From: Apus apus
Lineage: Eukaryota; Chordata; Aves; Apodiformes; Apodidae
DNA length: 64,000 bases
Direction: 5' to 3'
Assembly: GCF_020740795.1 (NCBI RefSeq)
Contig: NC_067285.1
Location: forward strand, 92,401,152 to 92,465,151
Positions within the stretch are counted from its first letter, which is position 1, and every line of letters starts with the position of its first letter. The translations under genes were made by a program, and so were the position numbers. Shown in pieces: positions 23,011-36,774 of the stretch. The notes below the pieces were generated by a model. It did no database searches. It worked only from the letters and a program-made list of their open reading frames with translations, and was not told the DNA's origin.

Positions 23011-26000
23011 GCCAATTTCAGATTCAATAAAAAATTTAAAATGCCAGGAGATTTGGAATTGTTTTTTTTCCAAAAGTATGCATGACTAACAAAGCTTTTT
23101 GGTGAATTTGTTGCTAAGTTGAGCTGACCTTTCTTACCTTTGTTATGTCCGCATTAGTAGTAATTCTGCCTTCAAGAGAAGATTTGCTGAGTGAAACAGT
23201 TGGTGCTGAGGGCTTCATATTCAGACAAAAGGGTTTATTTTTGACTAGCTTTAGTTTGATCTTATGGACTGAATGGTTGGAATGCAGTAGGAAAGCTCCT
23301 GGATCATATCTTGCCATCCAGTTTCATGTGAAAGAAAAGCATTTATTTTCTCCAGACCATTCCATAAATTAAATTAATTGCAGGTACAGTAAAAAATAAG
23401 ATGCTGATGCAAAATAAAACATAAATGTAGTTGCACCCTTAGCCTGTTGTGGGAGAATCAAATTGGAATAAAGCAGATTTTTTTTCTGTGTTCTCACAGA
23501 AATCAGTTGGTATAAATTCAATCCTCTAATAAAAATACTTGATTCACAGTATTTGGTTCTCTTGGGCCCATCAGGACAATCATATGTGATAGCTCCCAGC
23601 ATTCCCTTTCCTTCAAATTCCTAACCTTGTTCTGGCAATAGAGTCCTTCTCCAAAACTTTTAATGCCACTTTAAAAGGCATTTTTCAAAGGATATCCATT
23701 TTTTTAGATACTGCTTTTCTTTCTCTTTACTCACTTAGGTGAAGCAAAAATTTTGTGCAGAACAGTAACTGCAGTTGCTTTATAGGTCTGTGTCACAGGT
23801 GAAACTGCTACTCTTGAAGAAGACTGTAACGAGTAAGGAATAAAAATCACTGTGGCTGCTTATTGAATGCAGTGAAAGCAATAGATCTGTACGCTCCAAC
23901 CTGGTGAAAAAAACAAAAACAACAAAACAAGAAAAAAGCCTCACAACTCTCACAATCATAATAAAGGCTGGAACTGAGGCAGGGAAGACGACCTGTAATA
24001 GAAACCAAAATATGTCATTTGCAGACAATGATTCCCCCTCAGCTATGAGACCATATTGTGTACACTTTCACAAGGATAACAAGGTAAGAATACGGCGTTC
24101 CATAGGAATTTCATGAAAGATTTCTCACACACACATAAAGGAACTGAAAAGTATATTCACATATTTCAGTCTTTCTGTCTTGGAATACTGACTGGAGTAT
24201 AACAAATAACTAAGCATTCATCAGCTTGCATTTGGGGTTTCAAAGTAATCCAAATTTTGTATTTGAAAGTCAAAATGTGTATGTGAAACTATGCACAAAA
24301 ATACATTAATAAATTTATATGTAAACTTTAAATCAAATGTTTTGACTGAGTAATCTCTAAACTCCAACCAGTTCTACCGCAGTCCAGGCAGAGTAATTGT
24401 TTTTCAAATGCAATCCATTCCAGTACCATAATGCAGAACAAACTAAATCTGTTCATTTTTTAAGTATAAAACCACCAGATTGTTAATACATGTTCATATC
24501 TGACTAAATAAATATTTATTAAGTCTTATTAATACATGTTCCAAAAGACCAAATAATAAAAGGCATAAAGGTTGGATGTTTGTATACACATGTATATTCT
24601 AATAATTGCCCTGGGCCAGGTTTTGCAACACATATTTATAAGGAGGGAGACGTGCTAGTGGAGAGCAATGAAGATGCACAGTAAACAAAAACAGTTGCTC
24701 AGTAGCTATGTGGTTAAACTGTCTAAATGCTGTTATTACAACTCTTTTTTTTTTCCCCTGTAGTTGCTGATGCAGATGCACCAGTGCAAAAATTTCAATT
24801 TTCCATTGTAAATACACATAGGAGAAGCTGAATTTGTGTAGGGGACTAATCTCTTTCGAGTATGAAATCCAGGCAGTTTAAAACCTCATACTCCTGTGTA
24901 ATTTATAATTGTATTTTCATGTCTGGCAACTGTCCCAGTTGATCTCAGTCTAAAATTGTCTCTTTGACAGGTTTTCACACTTATTGTGAACACCTTTTCA
25001 TTTTCTGTTCTGTTACAGAATGGTGTAAAATATCATCAGCATTCATACAATCACCAATGTGTGTATTTTTCTGTTTGTCTGTCTATCTTCAGTCCATTTG
25101 CAATGTGTAGTAGAAAAATAAGCATATGCCCTTTTGTACAGAGAGAACATCTCATGAAGTACACATGCAGTCACATACATAGTTCAGAAAAAAGTGATTA
25201 AACAAAAAACCTCATCTGATCAAATTCATTTGTCATGAAAATAAAATACTTCATACTGGAAGAGTAGTCATAGGACAAAACAAAGGTATAGGAAGTTTTG
25301 ATAAGCAGCTATCTATAATGAGAATATGTAGGAGAATAACTTGCAAAGGAGGTGTCAAATCAAGCATGCAAAAGAGAATGTGTTTTATTCAGACTCTTAA
25401 GGCATTTCTTTCAAGCTCCAATGCCTTGTGCCTTTGACACCAGTGCTGTTTTAGTCCCAAAAGGCACCAGCCTTTTACTGACACCCATTATGAATGAGTA
25501 TTTAAGAAGTAAAAATACAAAGCTGTTATGTTTTGGTTTTTTTCCAGATTAAAATGAAGTAATGATTTTTAATTAAAATTTAAGAGTAAAATGAAACAGA
25601 GGTGGACTGGTTGGCAAGAAAAGTGTGCAGGATGATGCGGGCAAGGCAAGCCTGGTAATCAACAAACTGGATCTTATCAGTAAGTGTAAATAGCTAGCAG
25701 AAAGATGCCCAAGATGAGACACAATGGGCACAGACTTAAGATACAAGAGCTAGGAAGAACGTTAAAAAGAAACTTGTTTTATTGCTGTCAGTAGTTAAGA
25801 TTGGCCAAGCTGGTCTAAGAGTTCACTGACACCAAAACTGCAAGCTCACACCAGTCTCCTCTTGTCCCACTGTCAGCTGCCTGCATCTATTTCTTTGTAC
25901 CTGCTGCAGCTTTCAGGCACCTAGATACTTTAGTAGGTAAGAACATAGGATCAACTTGGGGCTGGATGAGCACCAGAGCAGCGTATGTGGCTAAAGAGAG

Positions 26001-26234
26001 GGAGTACAATGTCCTTTTGGTTAGCAGTAAGCTATGACATCAGCACCTATTTCAGATGTAGGCATAGAAAATTGCAGAGCCTCTTACCTTTATGAACAAA
26101 GATGTCTCAAAGAGGTAAAAGGATCCTCACACATGAGCTGGGGGGGCTTACTGAAAGGACTTTAAATTAGGCTCCAAGGGGGAAGGGGATAATACCAGGC
26201 TCACTAAAGCTGAGCCTAAGGATGGGCTTCAGTC

Positions 26235-26270
26235 TGCCAGCAGTCTTTGAAATATTTGCCAGCAGTCTTT
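26235..26270 (+). repeat. 14-bp direct repeat, 22-bp period
   Basis: TGCCAGCAGTCTTT occurs at 26235-26248 and 26257-26270. A small local duplication with no evident function. Confidence 0.8.
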
Positions 26271-29200
26271 CAGTGATGGATCAGACACATCTACACTGAT
26301 TGATGTGTAGGAAGCATTTAAACTTTCATGTTCTCTTGAAGGCTTTCTTTTGCTTTCTTTTGTCTGAGTAATTTTGCTGCTTTTACACACATATTTTCGA
26401 GTTCCTTTCTCCCCCCATCCGAACTCTTAAGTCTTTACACATTGTCTTATTTTCATCTAGAATGTTTTAGTTTATATATCTGAGCAAGAAAAAATAAAGA
26501 ATGATAGGTCATGTAAATTGACTTGAGATGTATTAATTATTGTTGCAGTTACAGAGGTCTGAGAGTTCAATGGATGCAGAGTCTCAGCCACTAAGTGTGG
26601 AAGTGGTTGACATCCTACTCCAGCCACAGCAAATAATTTAAATTTAAAATAATAAATTCCCTGCTGCAAAAATCCAGATAAATTATCAGGAAGGAAATCA
26701 ATTGAAGTAACAATTAAAGTGGATAGTGATGGAAGAGACAAACAAATATTTTTAAAAATTCAAACTCTTTTGTAGAATCAGAGACAGAAGAGAACATTGC
26801 CTTAAACACAGTGAGGAAGCATTTCAAGTGCACAGTAAGAATTCTATCTGTAGAGGATTAAACAAAAATCTATACTACTAAATTAAATATGAAAGATCTA
26901 ACAGAATTTACTACAAAAGAGAAATGTGAAACTATTTGTAGGACCTCTGTCTTAGGATATATTTGTTTTTTTAATTTCCTTTGTTAATTTTCATGAATCC
27001 TTTGGAAGTAGGAATATTCTGTTTCTATGGGAAACAGGTGTGGGTTTACTTTTTTTCCCCTCCCCCCAAAATATCTAAACCTTAAGGAATCATTAGTATA
27101 GAAAAAAGATAGCAAAGGCCCCAGCTGAAGATGGAGAACAAGTTATACTTTTACCTTTTCTTTTGTTAAATATTCTGGCACTGCAAATAATGGATTTGTT
27201 TCTTGCTTGATGTATGTTGCTCACAGGCCTGTGGTGTTCCATATACCACAGTTCAGCAAAGAAATGGGGTCAAAATCAGAGCTTAGACAAAGGAGCTCCG
27301 ATTGGTAGCCTAGTGGATATGTCACACCTAACCTCTGAAATCTGTCTTCTGAGGATTGTTTCTCCATCTTATCTAGATTGAGCTTACTGTAAAAGCATAA
27401 ATAACTTGCACTCTATTACCTATCTTGCAGTTACTCGTATTGTTAATTGGAAATAACTGGTCATCAATTTGAAAAGATTTTCTTCTTTGCAGACTAGAAA
27501 ATCTAAGACCTAAAAGATCAAATAGCAAAGTGAAAAAAATTTCTGTGAGTCTGGGATTTTGGGCTTTGGGGTGTGAATGCTGGGAGATGCAATTCCAGTA
27601 ATCAGTTCGTATCTGAGACTTGAATTAATCCATAAAATGTGATTATTTCATAGTAATAAAAAAGAGTAGACTGTAAGGAGTCTCAATTTATGCACAGCTT
27701 TTAACAGATGCTATAGGAGAAATCTTCAGCTATTAAAAATCAGTCATGCTTATTTTGGAGTGAAACAGATGCCAGAGCTACAAGAAGAGGGTTAATTTGA
27801 TCTTGCTTTTTAGGATCTATAACCTCTCTGAGTTCAATAGTGTGGTTTGAATATCTGTGAACAAGATGATTCAGATTATCAGTTAGCCAGAAATAGTACC
27901 AGGTGAAAAATTACTGAGTGCAATTAGTTTATCAGATGACCCAAAGCTGAAATATATCCATAGTCTCAACAAGATTTGTTCTAAGCTAGAGAGGAGGCTT
28001 TAAGTAGCAGCACCACCAGTGATAATATGCTTGGCTGGAAATTAAATAATGGGGGAGGAGTCTGAATCTTTTTAAGCTAATAAAGGATTTGAAGACTCTT
28101 TATAAAAAGTTATGAAGATGCAGAATTCCAGGATACAAAATGAAAATGCATTACTTCTTGATCATTTGCAGAAAAAAGTTGTGGGTTGTTTTTTTTTTTC
28201 CTGTTGCCTATAGAAGGAGGCAGATGGAAATGTGACCTTCAGGACTGGAGCAGATGAACAGAAATATTTATCATGACAACATTAAACTTCACAAGCTTAA
28301 TTTTGCTGATGGCAGAATCAAAGCACCATCAAGATAGCAGTCAAATTCCAAAATATTATGAGTTACAAATGAACATCTGAGTGTTGCTGTTGACTTTAGT
28401 GAATGCGACAGACACAATGAGGTTTGAAATGGAACAATTGGCATTATACTCCTCTGTTTTCTTCTCATTGCTACTATTTTGTTCACTAGCACTGGATGCC
28501 ACATTGCACAATGTAAGTGTAGGTTTTACCTTATGGATAAATCACCAGTGAATTTAGTCTCATAATACTATGATGAAATATTTTCTGAACTCAAACATAC
28601 AACAGAATTCTAGGATGGCATAACATAATTTTGCCTAAACTGTTTTTGAAAAATGATGTAGGAAGCTTGCTCTTTAGGATTAAACAGATACAATTTACCC
28701 CATAATATATATTTTTGACCTATTTTATATTTTTCAAGCTAGAGTTTCCTGTATGCATGTTCTATTCTTATAATAGCTTTTAATGTATTTCAAAAGAGCA
28801 TTTTCTTGTCTTGTGATATTAAAGGCTTTTTGCAATACAAATACCTGGATGGCCCTAAAATGCTTTAAGGGATTTACTAACTGTGAAAGACTTATCTTTC
28901 CTTTTAAAGCTCATGTTTAGCTTTTTTGTGCTACCTACACAAGATTAAATGCATATAGGTCTGTCTTTGTAGAATTTAAGAGAGTAAAATCAACATTTAC
29001 ATTTTTTCATTTTATTTTTAGTATACACTAAAATTATTTTTACATTTGGTGGAATCAATAGATTTTTTTTATATAAAATGTTTTTCTTGCTCAAGTTTAG
29101 ATGTCCCAGTTTGCTCTTAACCATATGTCTCTATGCAGTGAAACTCAACAAGCCTGAAAGGAAATCACCTGCTACCATTCTAATTTCAAGAAAAATGTTC

Positions 29201-30872
29201 ATCCTATTAGAAACTATTCTAAAATAAGAATTACTGAGTAAACAAAAGACTAAAGAAAAACTGCTCTCAGGTTTATGCATTTTTCAATCAGCTGGTTGCT
29301 CTTTGCAGTGTTTAAATGCCAGTATAACAACTTCTAGAAGAGTTTTATTTCAGCAGTGCCAATAAAGCCATAGGCTACTGTGTAAACCCTGTGTAAATCA
29401 TTTATTGGATGAGCAAGGAAAGATCTTGAGTCTGAATTAGTCATTTAGTTGGAAGTGTTTACGTCCTACAGATGAGCTATCATTATGGTTTAGTGGATAA
29501 TATTTTGTATTTGCAGCAACTGTAAAACCTACTTGATGCTTGCTGCAAGAAACAAATTATGGGAGAGGGTGAGGATCTAAGTTTACATTTGAAGGGAAAA
29601 AGGAAACCTGAAGCCACAGTGAGTGCCTAAGTTGTCAATACAGATTTAAGTGTTAAACCACTATGGACACGTTTTAGTCTTTGCTGGCAATCACGAGGCT
29701 AGGATTTAAGCTAAGAAAGAAAAAAAGGATAGACTTTACAAAGTAAGTGCTAAAAAGAGCTGGCACGAGTTCATCCTTTGAAGGGCAAAAGACTGCCCTG
29801 AAATATAGCTCCCAGTGTCCATAGCAAATCATGGTTTGAAAATATTTCAGATAATGAATATGCTATTCACTGGGAAATATAAGTAAGTCTTAGCTTCCTA
29901 GCTGCCAGTCTTCCAGGTGACAATGTGAATGGATACTTGGGCCTAAAAGGTACATTATTGGATGTTTTAATGAGATATTATTTTTATATATCTAGTAAAT
30001 AAAAACTTAGCTCTGACCTGTTGAGCTATTATATTTAAATCTTGTGATATACCTGAAGTAACAATAAAGCTTCTTGAGGTCCCCTTTTTGCACCCTTTTC
30101 CCCACACATACACATTTGATGTAAAACTACAGAAAACTTTGGTGTCCAAATACAGGTTGTTCTTTCTTCACAATTGAAAGAACTGAATTTGGTATGTATT
30201 TTGTGATCCTTCTAAGAGATTCTATTATTATTTTGTTTGCTACCAAAAGTTAAAAATGGCAACCTTAATTATATAGTCCTATTCCTGTGAGCACTTAGCA
30301 AACCATACAGAAACAAATGAATCCAAAATCTTTCAAGACATTTCTTATACAATAGCAATTTCCTATGGAGACAATAATTTGTTGTGTTGTGTTTTTTTTT
30401 TCCTTTCCTTTCATCTAAAAGAAAAAGGATTCACTGGACAGTTCTGTTCACAAAGGCAGAACACAATAATAAAAATGTCATTTAGAAAATTTAATATACA
30501 AATATTTACATGAGAGTATTGGATTATCTTTTTTTTTTCTGCCAAATGTCCATAGTATAAAGGCATCTGAGTTACAACCAAGGATGTGAGCAGTTTCAGC
30601 CTGTGAAAAGTTGACAAGCATGCTTGAATTTTTATGCAGTTGTCCTATATTTCTCGTGTGAGCTTCATCAAAGCTAAGCTACAACTGGCACTTTTCCAAA
30701 TTTTAATAAGCTAAGAATATTTTTCATAATTTCCTAGATGCTTGGTACCTTAATGTTGAGACGCTTCATTGTTCTAGTATTACATATTATGTGTTATCTT
30801 TGAAGGTAAGAGGACCTGATTTTACCAATATGTGAAAACAAAAAGAATCCTTACTTAGCTGTGAACATGTTT

Positions 30873-30922
30873 GTGGGTTTTTTTTTTGTTTTTTGTTTTT
30901 TTTGGTTTTTTTTTGTTTTTTT
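30873..30922 (+). repeat. T-rich (TnG) low-complexity tract
   Basis: Long T runs are interrupted by single or paired G. On the minus strand this is an A-rich tract, but no retrotransposon body is recognisable beside it, so I class it as simple sequence. Confidence 0.85.
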
Positions 30923-31726
30923 AATAATTTAACAGTTGACTCCGGTAATATACTCTATGGAAAATCTACCTATTTAATTTGTGTTTTTTCCAAAATATTT
31001 TTTCAAATATCAGATAATTAAGGGGAAAAGAAGAAGCTTTTAGCCAGACAATTGAATTTCACCTATTTTTCAGATATACTAGATAGATATCTAGGTGTAA
31101 TCAGTGAACAGATCTCAATGGTCCCAAGGAACAATTCACCTTCCAAAGGCCAACATAACTGTCATAAAACTCCTTCTGAGTGTGCCTGGCTCGTTTCCAA
31201 TTATTATAGAGTACCTACATGATGAATTTAGACCAGATGCTTAATTTTCAGGAGTTTGATTTTGAGAGATTAATCTCATCCTCAGCCTGATAAATGGAAT
31301 CTCCTACACGCAGATGATCAAATAGGTACAGAATTATATTTTAACAATATCACTGAGATTAGCAGAAATAATACAATTAAACATTTTACAAAATAAAATA
31401 AAAAGGGGTTTTGAATGTTTACAGATATCGTGCCACAGCCATTTAACTCAGTCTTTCTATCTTGCCTCCTATCCCTCTCTCTTCCTTATCCCCATGGAGA
31501 AGAAAATATTTTTTTGCAGAAGGAAAGCCCTACAGGGTAAAACAAAATAAATGCAAATGCACATGTGATTGCAGAGGAAAGGTGCTCAACGCAATCAGTA
31601 ACACATAGGTAACAGGAAAAGCATGCTGGAGATGAGTACATACAGACACAACCTGGTGTTCTAGTTGCCCATCATACTTGTTTTCCTATCTGCTTGCAGA
31701 GTAGACTCATGACAGCAAAGAATAAT

Positions 31727-32033
31727 GGAATCACAGAATCACAAAATAGTTGGGGTTGGAAGGGACCTCAAGGACCATCTGGTCCAACCTTTATATGTAC
31801 TACTTTAGTTTATATGAGATGCATCAGCACCCTGTCAAGCTGAGACTTAGAACTATTCAATGCGGGGGAGTTTCCCTGGGACACTATTCCAATGTTTGAC
31901 TGTCCTTGTGGTAAAAAATTTACCTCTTGTATCCAGTCAGAATCGCCCCAGGAGCAACTAGTGGCTATTACCCCTTGTCTTTTCCATGTCACTCCTTGTC
32001 AGTGGAGGTCTCCATCTTCTTGGCAGCCACCCT
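31727..32033 (-). mobile_element. CR1 LINE 3' end, 5'-truncated
   Basis: About 305 bp in minus orientation. The plus strand begins GGAATCACAGAATCAC (tail repeats in reverse complement), then 'tggggttggaagggacctcaaggaccatctggtccaacc', and runs to the 'ccatcttcttggcagccaccctttt' block. This copy has a different internal sequence from the one at 9631-10040, so it belongs to another CR1 subfamily. Two to three well-kept tail octamers suggest a fairly recent insertion. The short open frame at 31810-31992 lies wholly within it and is not a gene. Confidence 0.92.
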
Positions 32034-35000
32034 TTTTATTTATTAATATCTCACAGTAGATTAGATATAACTACCATTAGGCAACCATATTTTTTCCTTT
32101 AAATAGGAATTATTTTTCCAGAGGCTCTCCTGATGTGTGTGTTGCCATTCTGTATGAACTCCTAACAAGCAGCGCAATTATGCTCATAATCTGTCTATGA
32201 AACACAAATAAAAATGTTGCTAGCAGCAGCAGATGTTGACTGTCTGTCATCAGTACAGAGACTTCTATGTATTTCAAGGGGAAGGTGAACCTGGTAGCCC
32301 TTATCAAGTAAGCACTTGCAATTACATGCCAAAGTCCCATTGACTACAATGAGATTTGAGAATATACCTACACATGTATATAAGCACTTTGCTGAATGCA
32401 GATGTGTACCACAGTGCATTGGAAAAGATGTAAGCTTCCCAAATCAGTATTTCAGTAGCAGAGCCATTCCTCTGACTACTCTGTCAGTTAGCTCTCCAAC
32501 ACCCATAAGATTAAAAAAAAACATCACCACCCATATCCCAACAAGTACTCTGTATGCTGGCAGATAAGTTTTATCCAGCTTAAAATGTGAGTTCATCAGT
32601 TGCTACTGCCATTACATCTACTCTGAATTGATATTACTTATTAACCATGTAATGAAAAATCTAACAAAATATTTCTACCTTTTTAGTCAACGTATGATAT
32701 GAAAAAAAATAAATAAGTTCTATTAGCTCAAAGAAATTCTGCTGAATAGAAGACTCTTATTTGCACTTTCCCTTAGTTAACCCATAAAAGATTTTAATCT
32801 CTGGTTTGCAACTGAGTCCCATGTTCAATTGTGAGGACAGGAACAGGAAGATTATTGAGCTTTTAAGCCCTCAGGAGACATCAGTGTGATGTGTTGACCT
32901 GTGATTAAAATATTCAGCTATTGGGAATAAAATCACTAAATAACAGTCTTCATGTGTAAGGCCTCATATGAGTCATTAGGGATGCACAGATGTGGACAAC
33001 AATGTGATAACATCAGCTGTGAGAGATGGAGGAAAGGACAGGGAAGCACTTCCTGCTGTGGGCTGCACTTGAGGTTTGTGGCTTTTGAAATTTTCAAACC
33101 ATGAGTGTGGTAGAGGTCCAGGTCCAGACACCAGACTGCATCTATTCCAGAACAACCCTGTGAAGTATGTAGAATACTTTAGCACACAAAGTTTTAATCC
33201 ACCAACTTGTGGGTTTTTTGCATGGATTGCTAATATATAACATATTAAGAATTTGTATTGATGCCTACAGGAACACAGTGCACATGTATTGGGGAAAATT
33301 AAAACTCTCTTTCCTTTTAAAGACTGAATTTCACATTGAGACTTACTAGCATTTTCTCACCAGCAGCACCTCCATACAAACAATCATGCTTTAAAAAAGA
33401 AGTCTTCCTATGCACTGAATTTTTAACTCTCTATGTAATAGCAGAGAAATAACAATATTAGAATAAGAGCAGTTATTTTTATTCTAGAAGGCATCACTTT
33501 ATCAATTGTTAATATTTACTTTGTCAGGCAAATTTAGAAACTGGGTACTAATTGATGACTTAGCTGCCTGTTGTGTGCGCTATGTATCACTATGTAAATT
33601 TACATATTGCTAAGTGACCTTTGTACTTAAATTTTGATGATCACTGAAGGAAAAACTGTCAGTTTCATTTAATTTCTGCAAAGTCTTTGTCAGTGCATTT
33701 AAGGATCTCAGTCATCCACCCTGGAGTATTACCCAAAGTACATGAATAATTAAGGAGGGCTTATAATTGAATTTGCTGAAGTAGTTCTTTAAAAAAATGG
33801 TAAAATGCACTGATGATGTTATTAACAAACCAAACTTGACTAGTTTCTTTTTTCACATTTTCTGTTGCCTCTTTTTGTTTGAGAGTTGTTACTTGACTTG
33901 TTTTCCTTAATGATATGCACTATTAATGCATACCTATCTTATCACAGGTACTGTTTAGTGTGCATTTTCCCTCAGCTATTTGGGGGCAAATTTTTATGAA
34001 GTGGCACGTCCTGAGACAAATTATGGTGGGAGTTTTTAAAGTTAAACGTTCTATTATAACAACCTGGTTTTACTTCTATATATGTGAAAGGACAATCCTT
34101 TCTGGTTTAGAAAAGAGGAAGTCACAATAAATGTTTTTATAAGTAATTGAACTTCATTTACCTTTTAGAAATGCACTGCAGCAGTGATATTTACCACATT
34201 AGTGATTACAAGGCAATTATAAAATCACACCAGCTTATTAAAATTGATGAGAAATGTTATACCCATACGTGACTTGTTAAAAGTATCATTATAGCTGATA
34301 ATTTTACATTTGCAGTGAGAAAATTAACAAGCTATGCATATATAAAAACAGGAACATTTAAATTCTTCAAAACATTTATTGCTTGCTTTTTTTGAGTAAG
34401 AAATCACACAAAGTAACTTACAATGAAACTGTTTTTTTTCCACTAAAGTTGTACTTAACAGGAACACTTAAGGTCAAGGCCTTCCCTGAAAATAATTTTG
34501 CATATTTCACATTTCCTTTAACAGTTTTCTAACAACAAGAACAACAATGGTGATATACTTGTCTTTAGACTAAAATTTCAGCTTTTAAAGCATGCATCAA
34601 TTAAGATAGGTTTTCTTAAAAAATTGCTTATGATGTTCCAATGATCTTAAGCTGAAATTATTTATTACTTCAGGTATGGTTTCTCAAAGGTCTGTTGAAG
34701 GTCCTAGGAATGTTTCTGCTGACCTGCACTAGCTTAGGGCTTCACTTAGCAAAGTTTTTGTGGTATGGCAATTATCAGGGATTGCCAAATGCAGTAGCTG
34801 TAGAGGGGTGAGGCAGCCGCAGTTCTGTGTTCCCAGGTCTGAGCATCTGAGTCCATTGATTTGCATTATGAGTGTGTTTAAAAAAGATTACTGCTGACAT
34901 TTTTTTAAAAAAGAACAATATAAAAATCTAAGTATAAAATATTCTGAGTTATGTTTCTATAAATGTACAAGTGCTTAGTCAAAGTGCAGAAATACTAGCA

Positions 35001-35348
35001 GTATTACTCAGCTACTATCCAGTGTGCAATATTTAAATTTGAAGTCATTGTAATTATTCACAGTGTTTATATGGCAAATATTGTAAAAATTTAAATACCT
35101 AGCAAGTTGAAGGAAGTTTTACTTTGCTCCTAAAATTTGAAAATCAGAAACAGCTAAACAAGATAAGATATTCCTTATGAGATGTCTGCTCAGATCTAGT
35201 ATGTAGCCAATTCAATTTTCATACAAAACAAATTAACTAGAGAAATTAACACAGAAAGTTCAGGAAAAAAAGTAGGGAATTATGCTATCTAATAGTTTCA
35301 TTTTAAGTTTACTGTAAAATTTGTTGTTCATCCAAGAGTTATAATAGT

Positions 35349-35360
35349 GACACCTTGTGG
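35349..35360 (-). promoter_or_regulatory. Weak CTCF-like motif
   Basis: The minus strand reads CCACAAGGTGTC, one mismatch from the CTCF core CCACNAGRKGGC. Motif similarity only. Confidence 0.2.
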
Positions 35361-35405
35361 TAATAAAGAATATTGCTTCAATATTCGTTAGCCACTGAAA
35401 GGGTG

Positions 35406-35424
35406 TGTGTCGCGAGCCGACACA
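35406..35424. repeat. CpG-containing hairpin
   Basis: TGTGTCG (35406-35412) and CGACACA (35418-35424) are perfect inverted arms around the loop CGAGC. Three CpGs sit within 19 bp in a region where CpG is otherwise rare. Confidence 0.6.
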
Positions 35425-36753
35425 GTGTGTTTAACTGCCTTTTCTACATAGACAAATAGAATAGAATACTGTTATAATTGAACAACATATTTGGCCAGTA
35501 ATCTTTCACTGTGAAATATACTTATTATGCATGATATTAATACTATTTTTTTTTTTTACCTTCCTCTGGTGCTTTTGCATCTTTACGATACTAAGTGGAT
35601 TTTAGCACTGCTCCTCAGTTTCAGCTGAATGCTATACTTGCTTCTGATTTAGACCGACACAGAAAGCACAGAAAACCTGAAAATCAGATTAAATATATCT
35701 TCTCTGTATAGACAGCATGTGCACAAATACGTCCCTCAAAGGCAGTACAGAGCACAGATCATGTAACTACTTCTGCAACATGCCCAGGGGCTATACAGTG
35801 ATATCTGTGTGCCTGCCACATCCCTTTTTTGTCTGTGCACAGTAACTGCACTTGATAAAATACTAGCAGTCTTAAATGATGTTGAGAAGAGGGGTAGCTA
35901 AACTATTGCATGTTTAAAACTGCTCCCATAGCAAATTTTCACAGCTCGATCATTACAGCTGCACTGTGCTCAGCCTGAACTGAGGAGGTCTCTAATCCTG
36001 ATGAGTCAGCTCCTTCTTTTCCTACAAAACATGGCCATAACTTATTTAGAAATCTTATTTAGTAAGAAATCTACTTCCTTTTCTATGTTATATTAAAATA
36101 AACGTAAGCTGTTCACATCCAGTACCAGAGTCTTATACCTGCTACCCAAGGAGTGTCAAAATGGGCAGATGTTGTGTAGAATACAAAGTTAGTCAAGTCA
36201 GCTTCCTAACAGCTTAGGGTAGTGGAGCATCAACCTCATTGTGAAGTTGTAAAATCTGGGATAGGGGGAAGGGTTCAAGGCTCTTACCATCTTTTTGTTC
36301 TCCTGTGAACAGATTTAGTGCCTCAAATCTACTTTTCAAAGGAAAAAAATCCAGCAGCACGTTTGTAGGAGAGCCAGGACATGCACAAAGAAATAGTCTG
36401 CACACCTGCTACTGACCTTTGCTTATATGAACTCCCAGTTTATTTCAGAATGACTTCTCTGATCCAATACAAGAAAGAAAATGGGTAAATGGCATAATTG
36501 ACAAGAATCTCTTGTGTCTGCAGCCATGGGAGCAGAGTTGCAATGCAGCACCAAATCTTGACCTCTTAAAAAGTCACTAAGTAAACAGTGATATAGCACT
36601 GTCATGAGGCAGGTCTTAAGGCATATTTTGTATTGACTTTAAGCTTTTGACAGTCTGATTCAGAAACTACCTTGCATCAACAGTCTGGCCAACGGTGCAG
36701 CTGAAGGCAGGAAACTGAATGGGCTGGTTGTGCTGTGCTCAATAGCAACAGCT

Positions 36754-36774
36754 CACACACACACACACACACAC
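36754..36774 (+). repeat. (CA)n microsatellite
   Basis: Uninterrupted CA dinucleotides, about ten and a half units. Confidence 0.95.

Larger units (their letters stand above)
22591..31726. other. Intergenic, no supported gene
   Basis: AT-rich sequence. It holds a possible MIR-like SINE fragment near 22950-23010, an open frame ending at a strong minus-strand splice donor near 23138, a 22-bp-period partial duplication at 26235-26270, and a GC-richer stretch at about 25600-26320 with one weak exon-like unit at 25877-25936. A T/G low-complexity run lies at 30873-30922. I see no tRNA, rRNA or other RNA gene. Confidence 0.5.

Noticed and set aside
24020..24085. AACAAG|GTAAGA donor at the end of a plus-strand frame
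   Set aside because: No convincing acceptor or polypyrimidine tract upstream, and the frame begins in a lysine-rich A-run.
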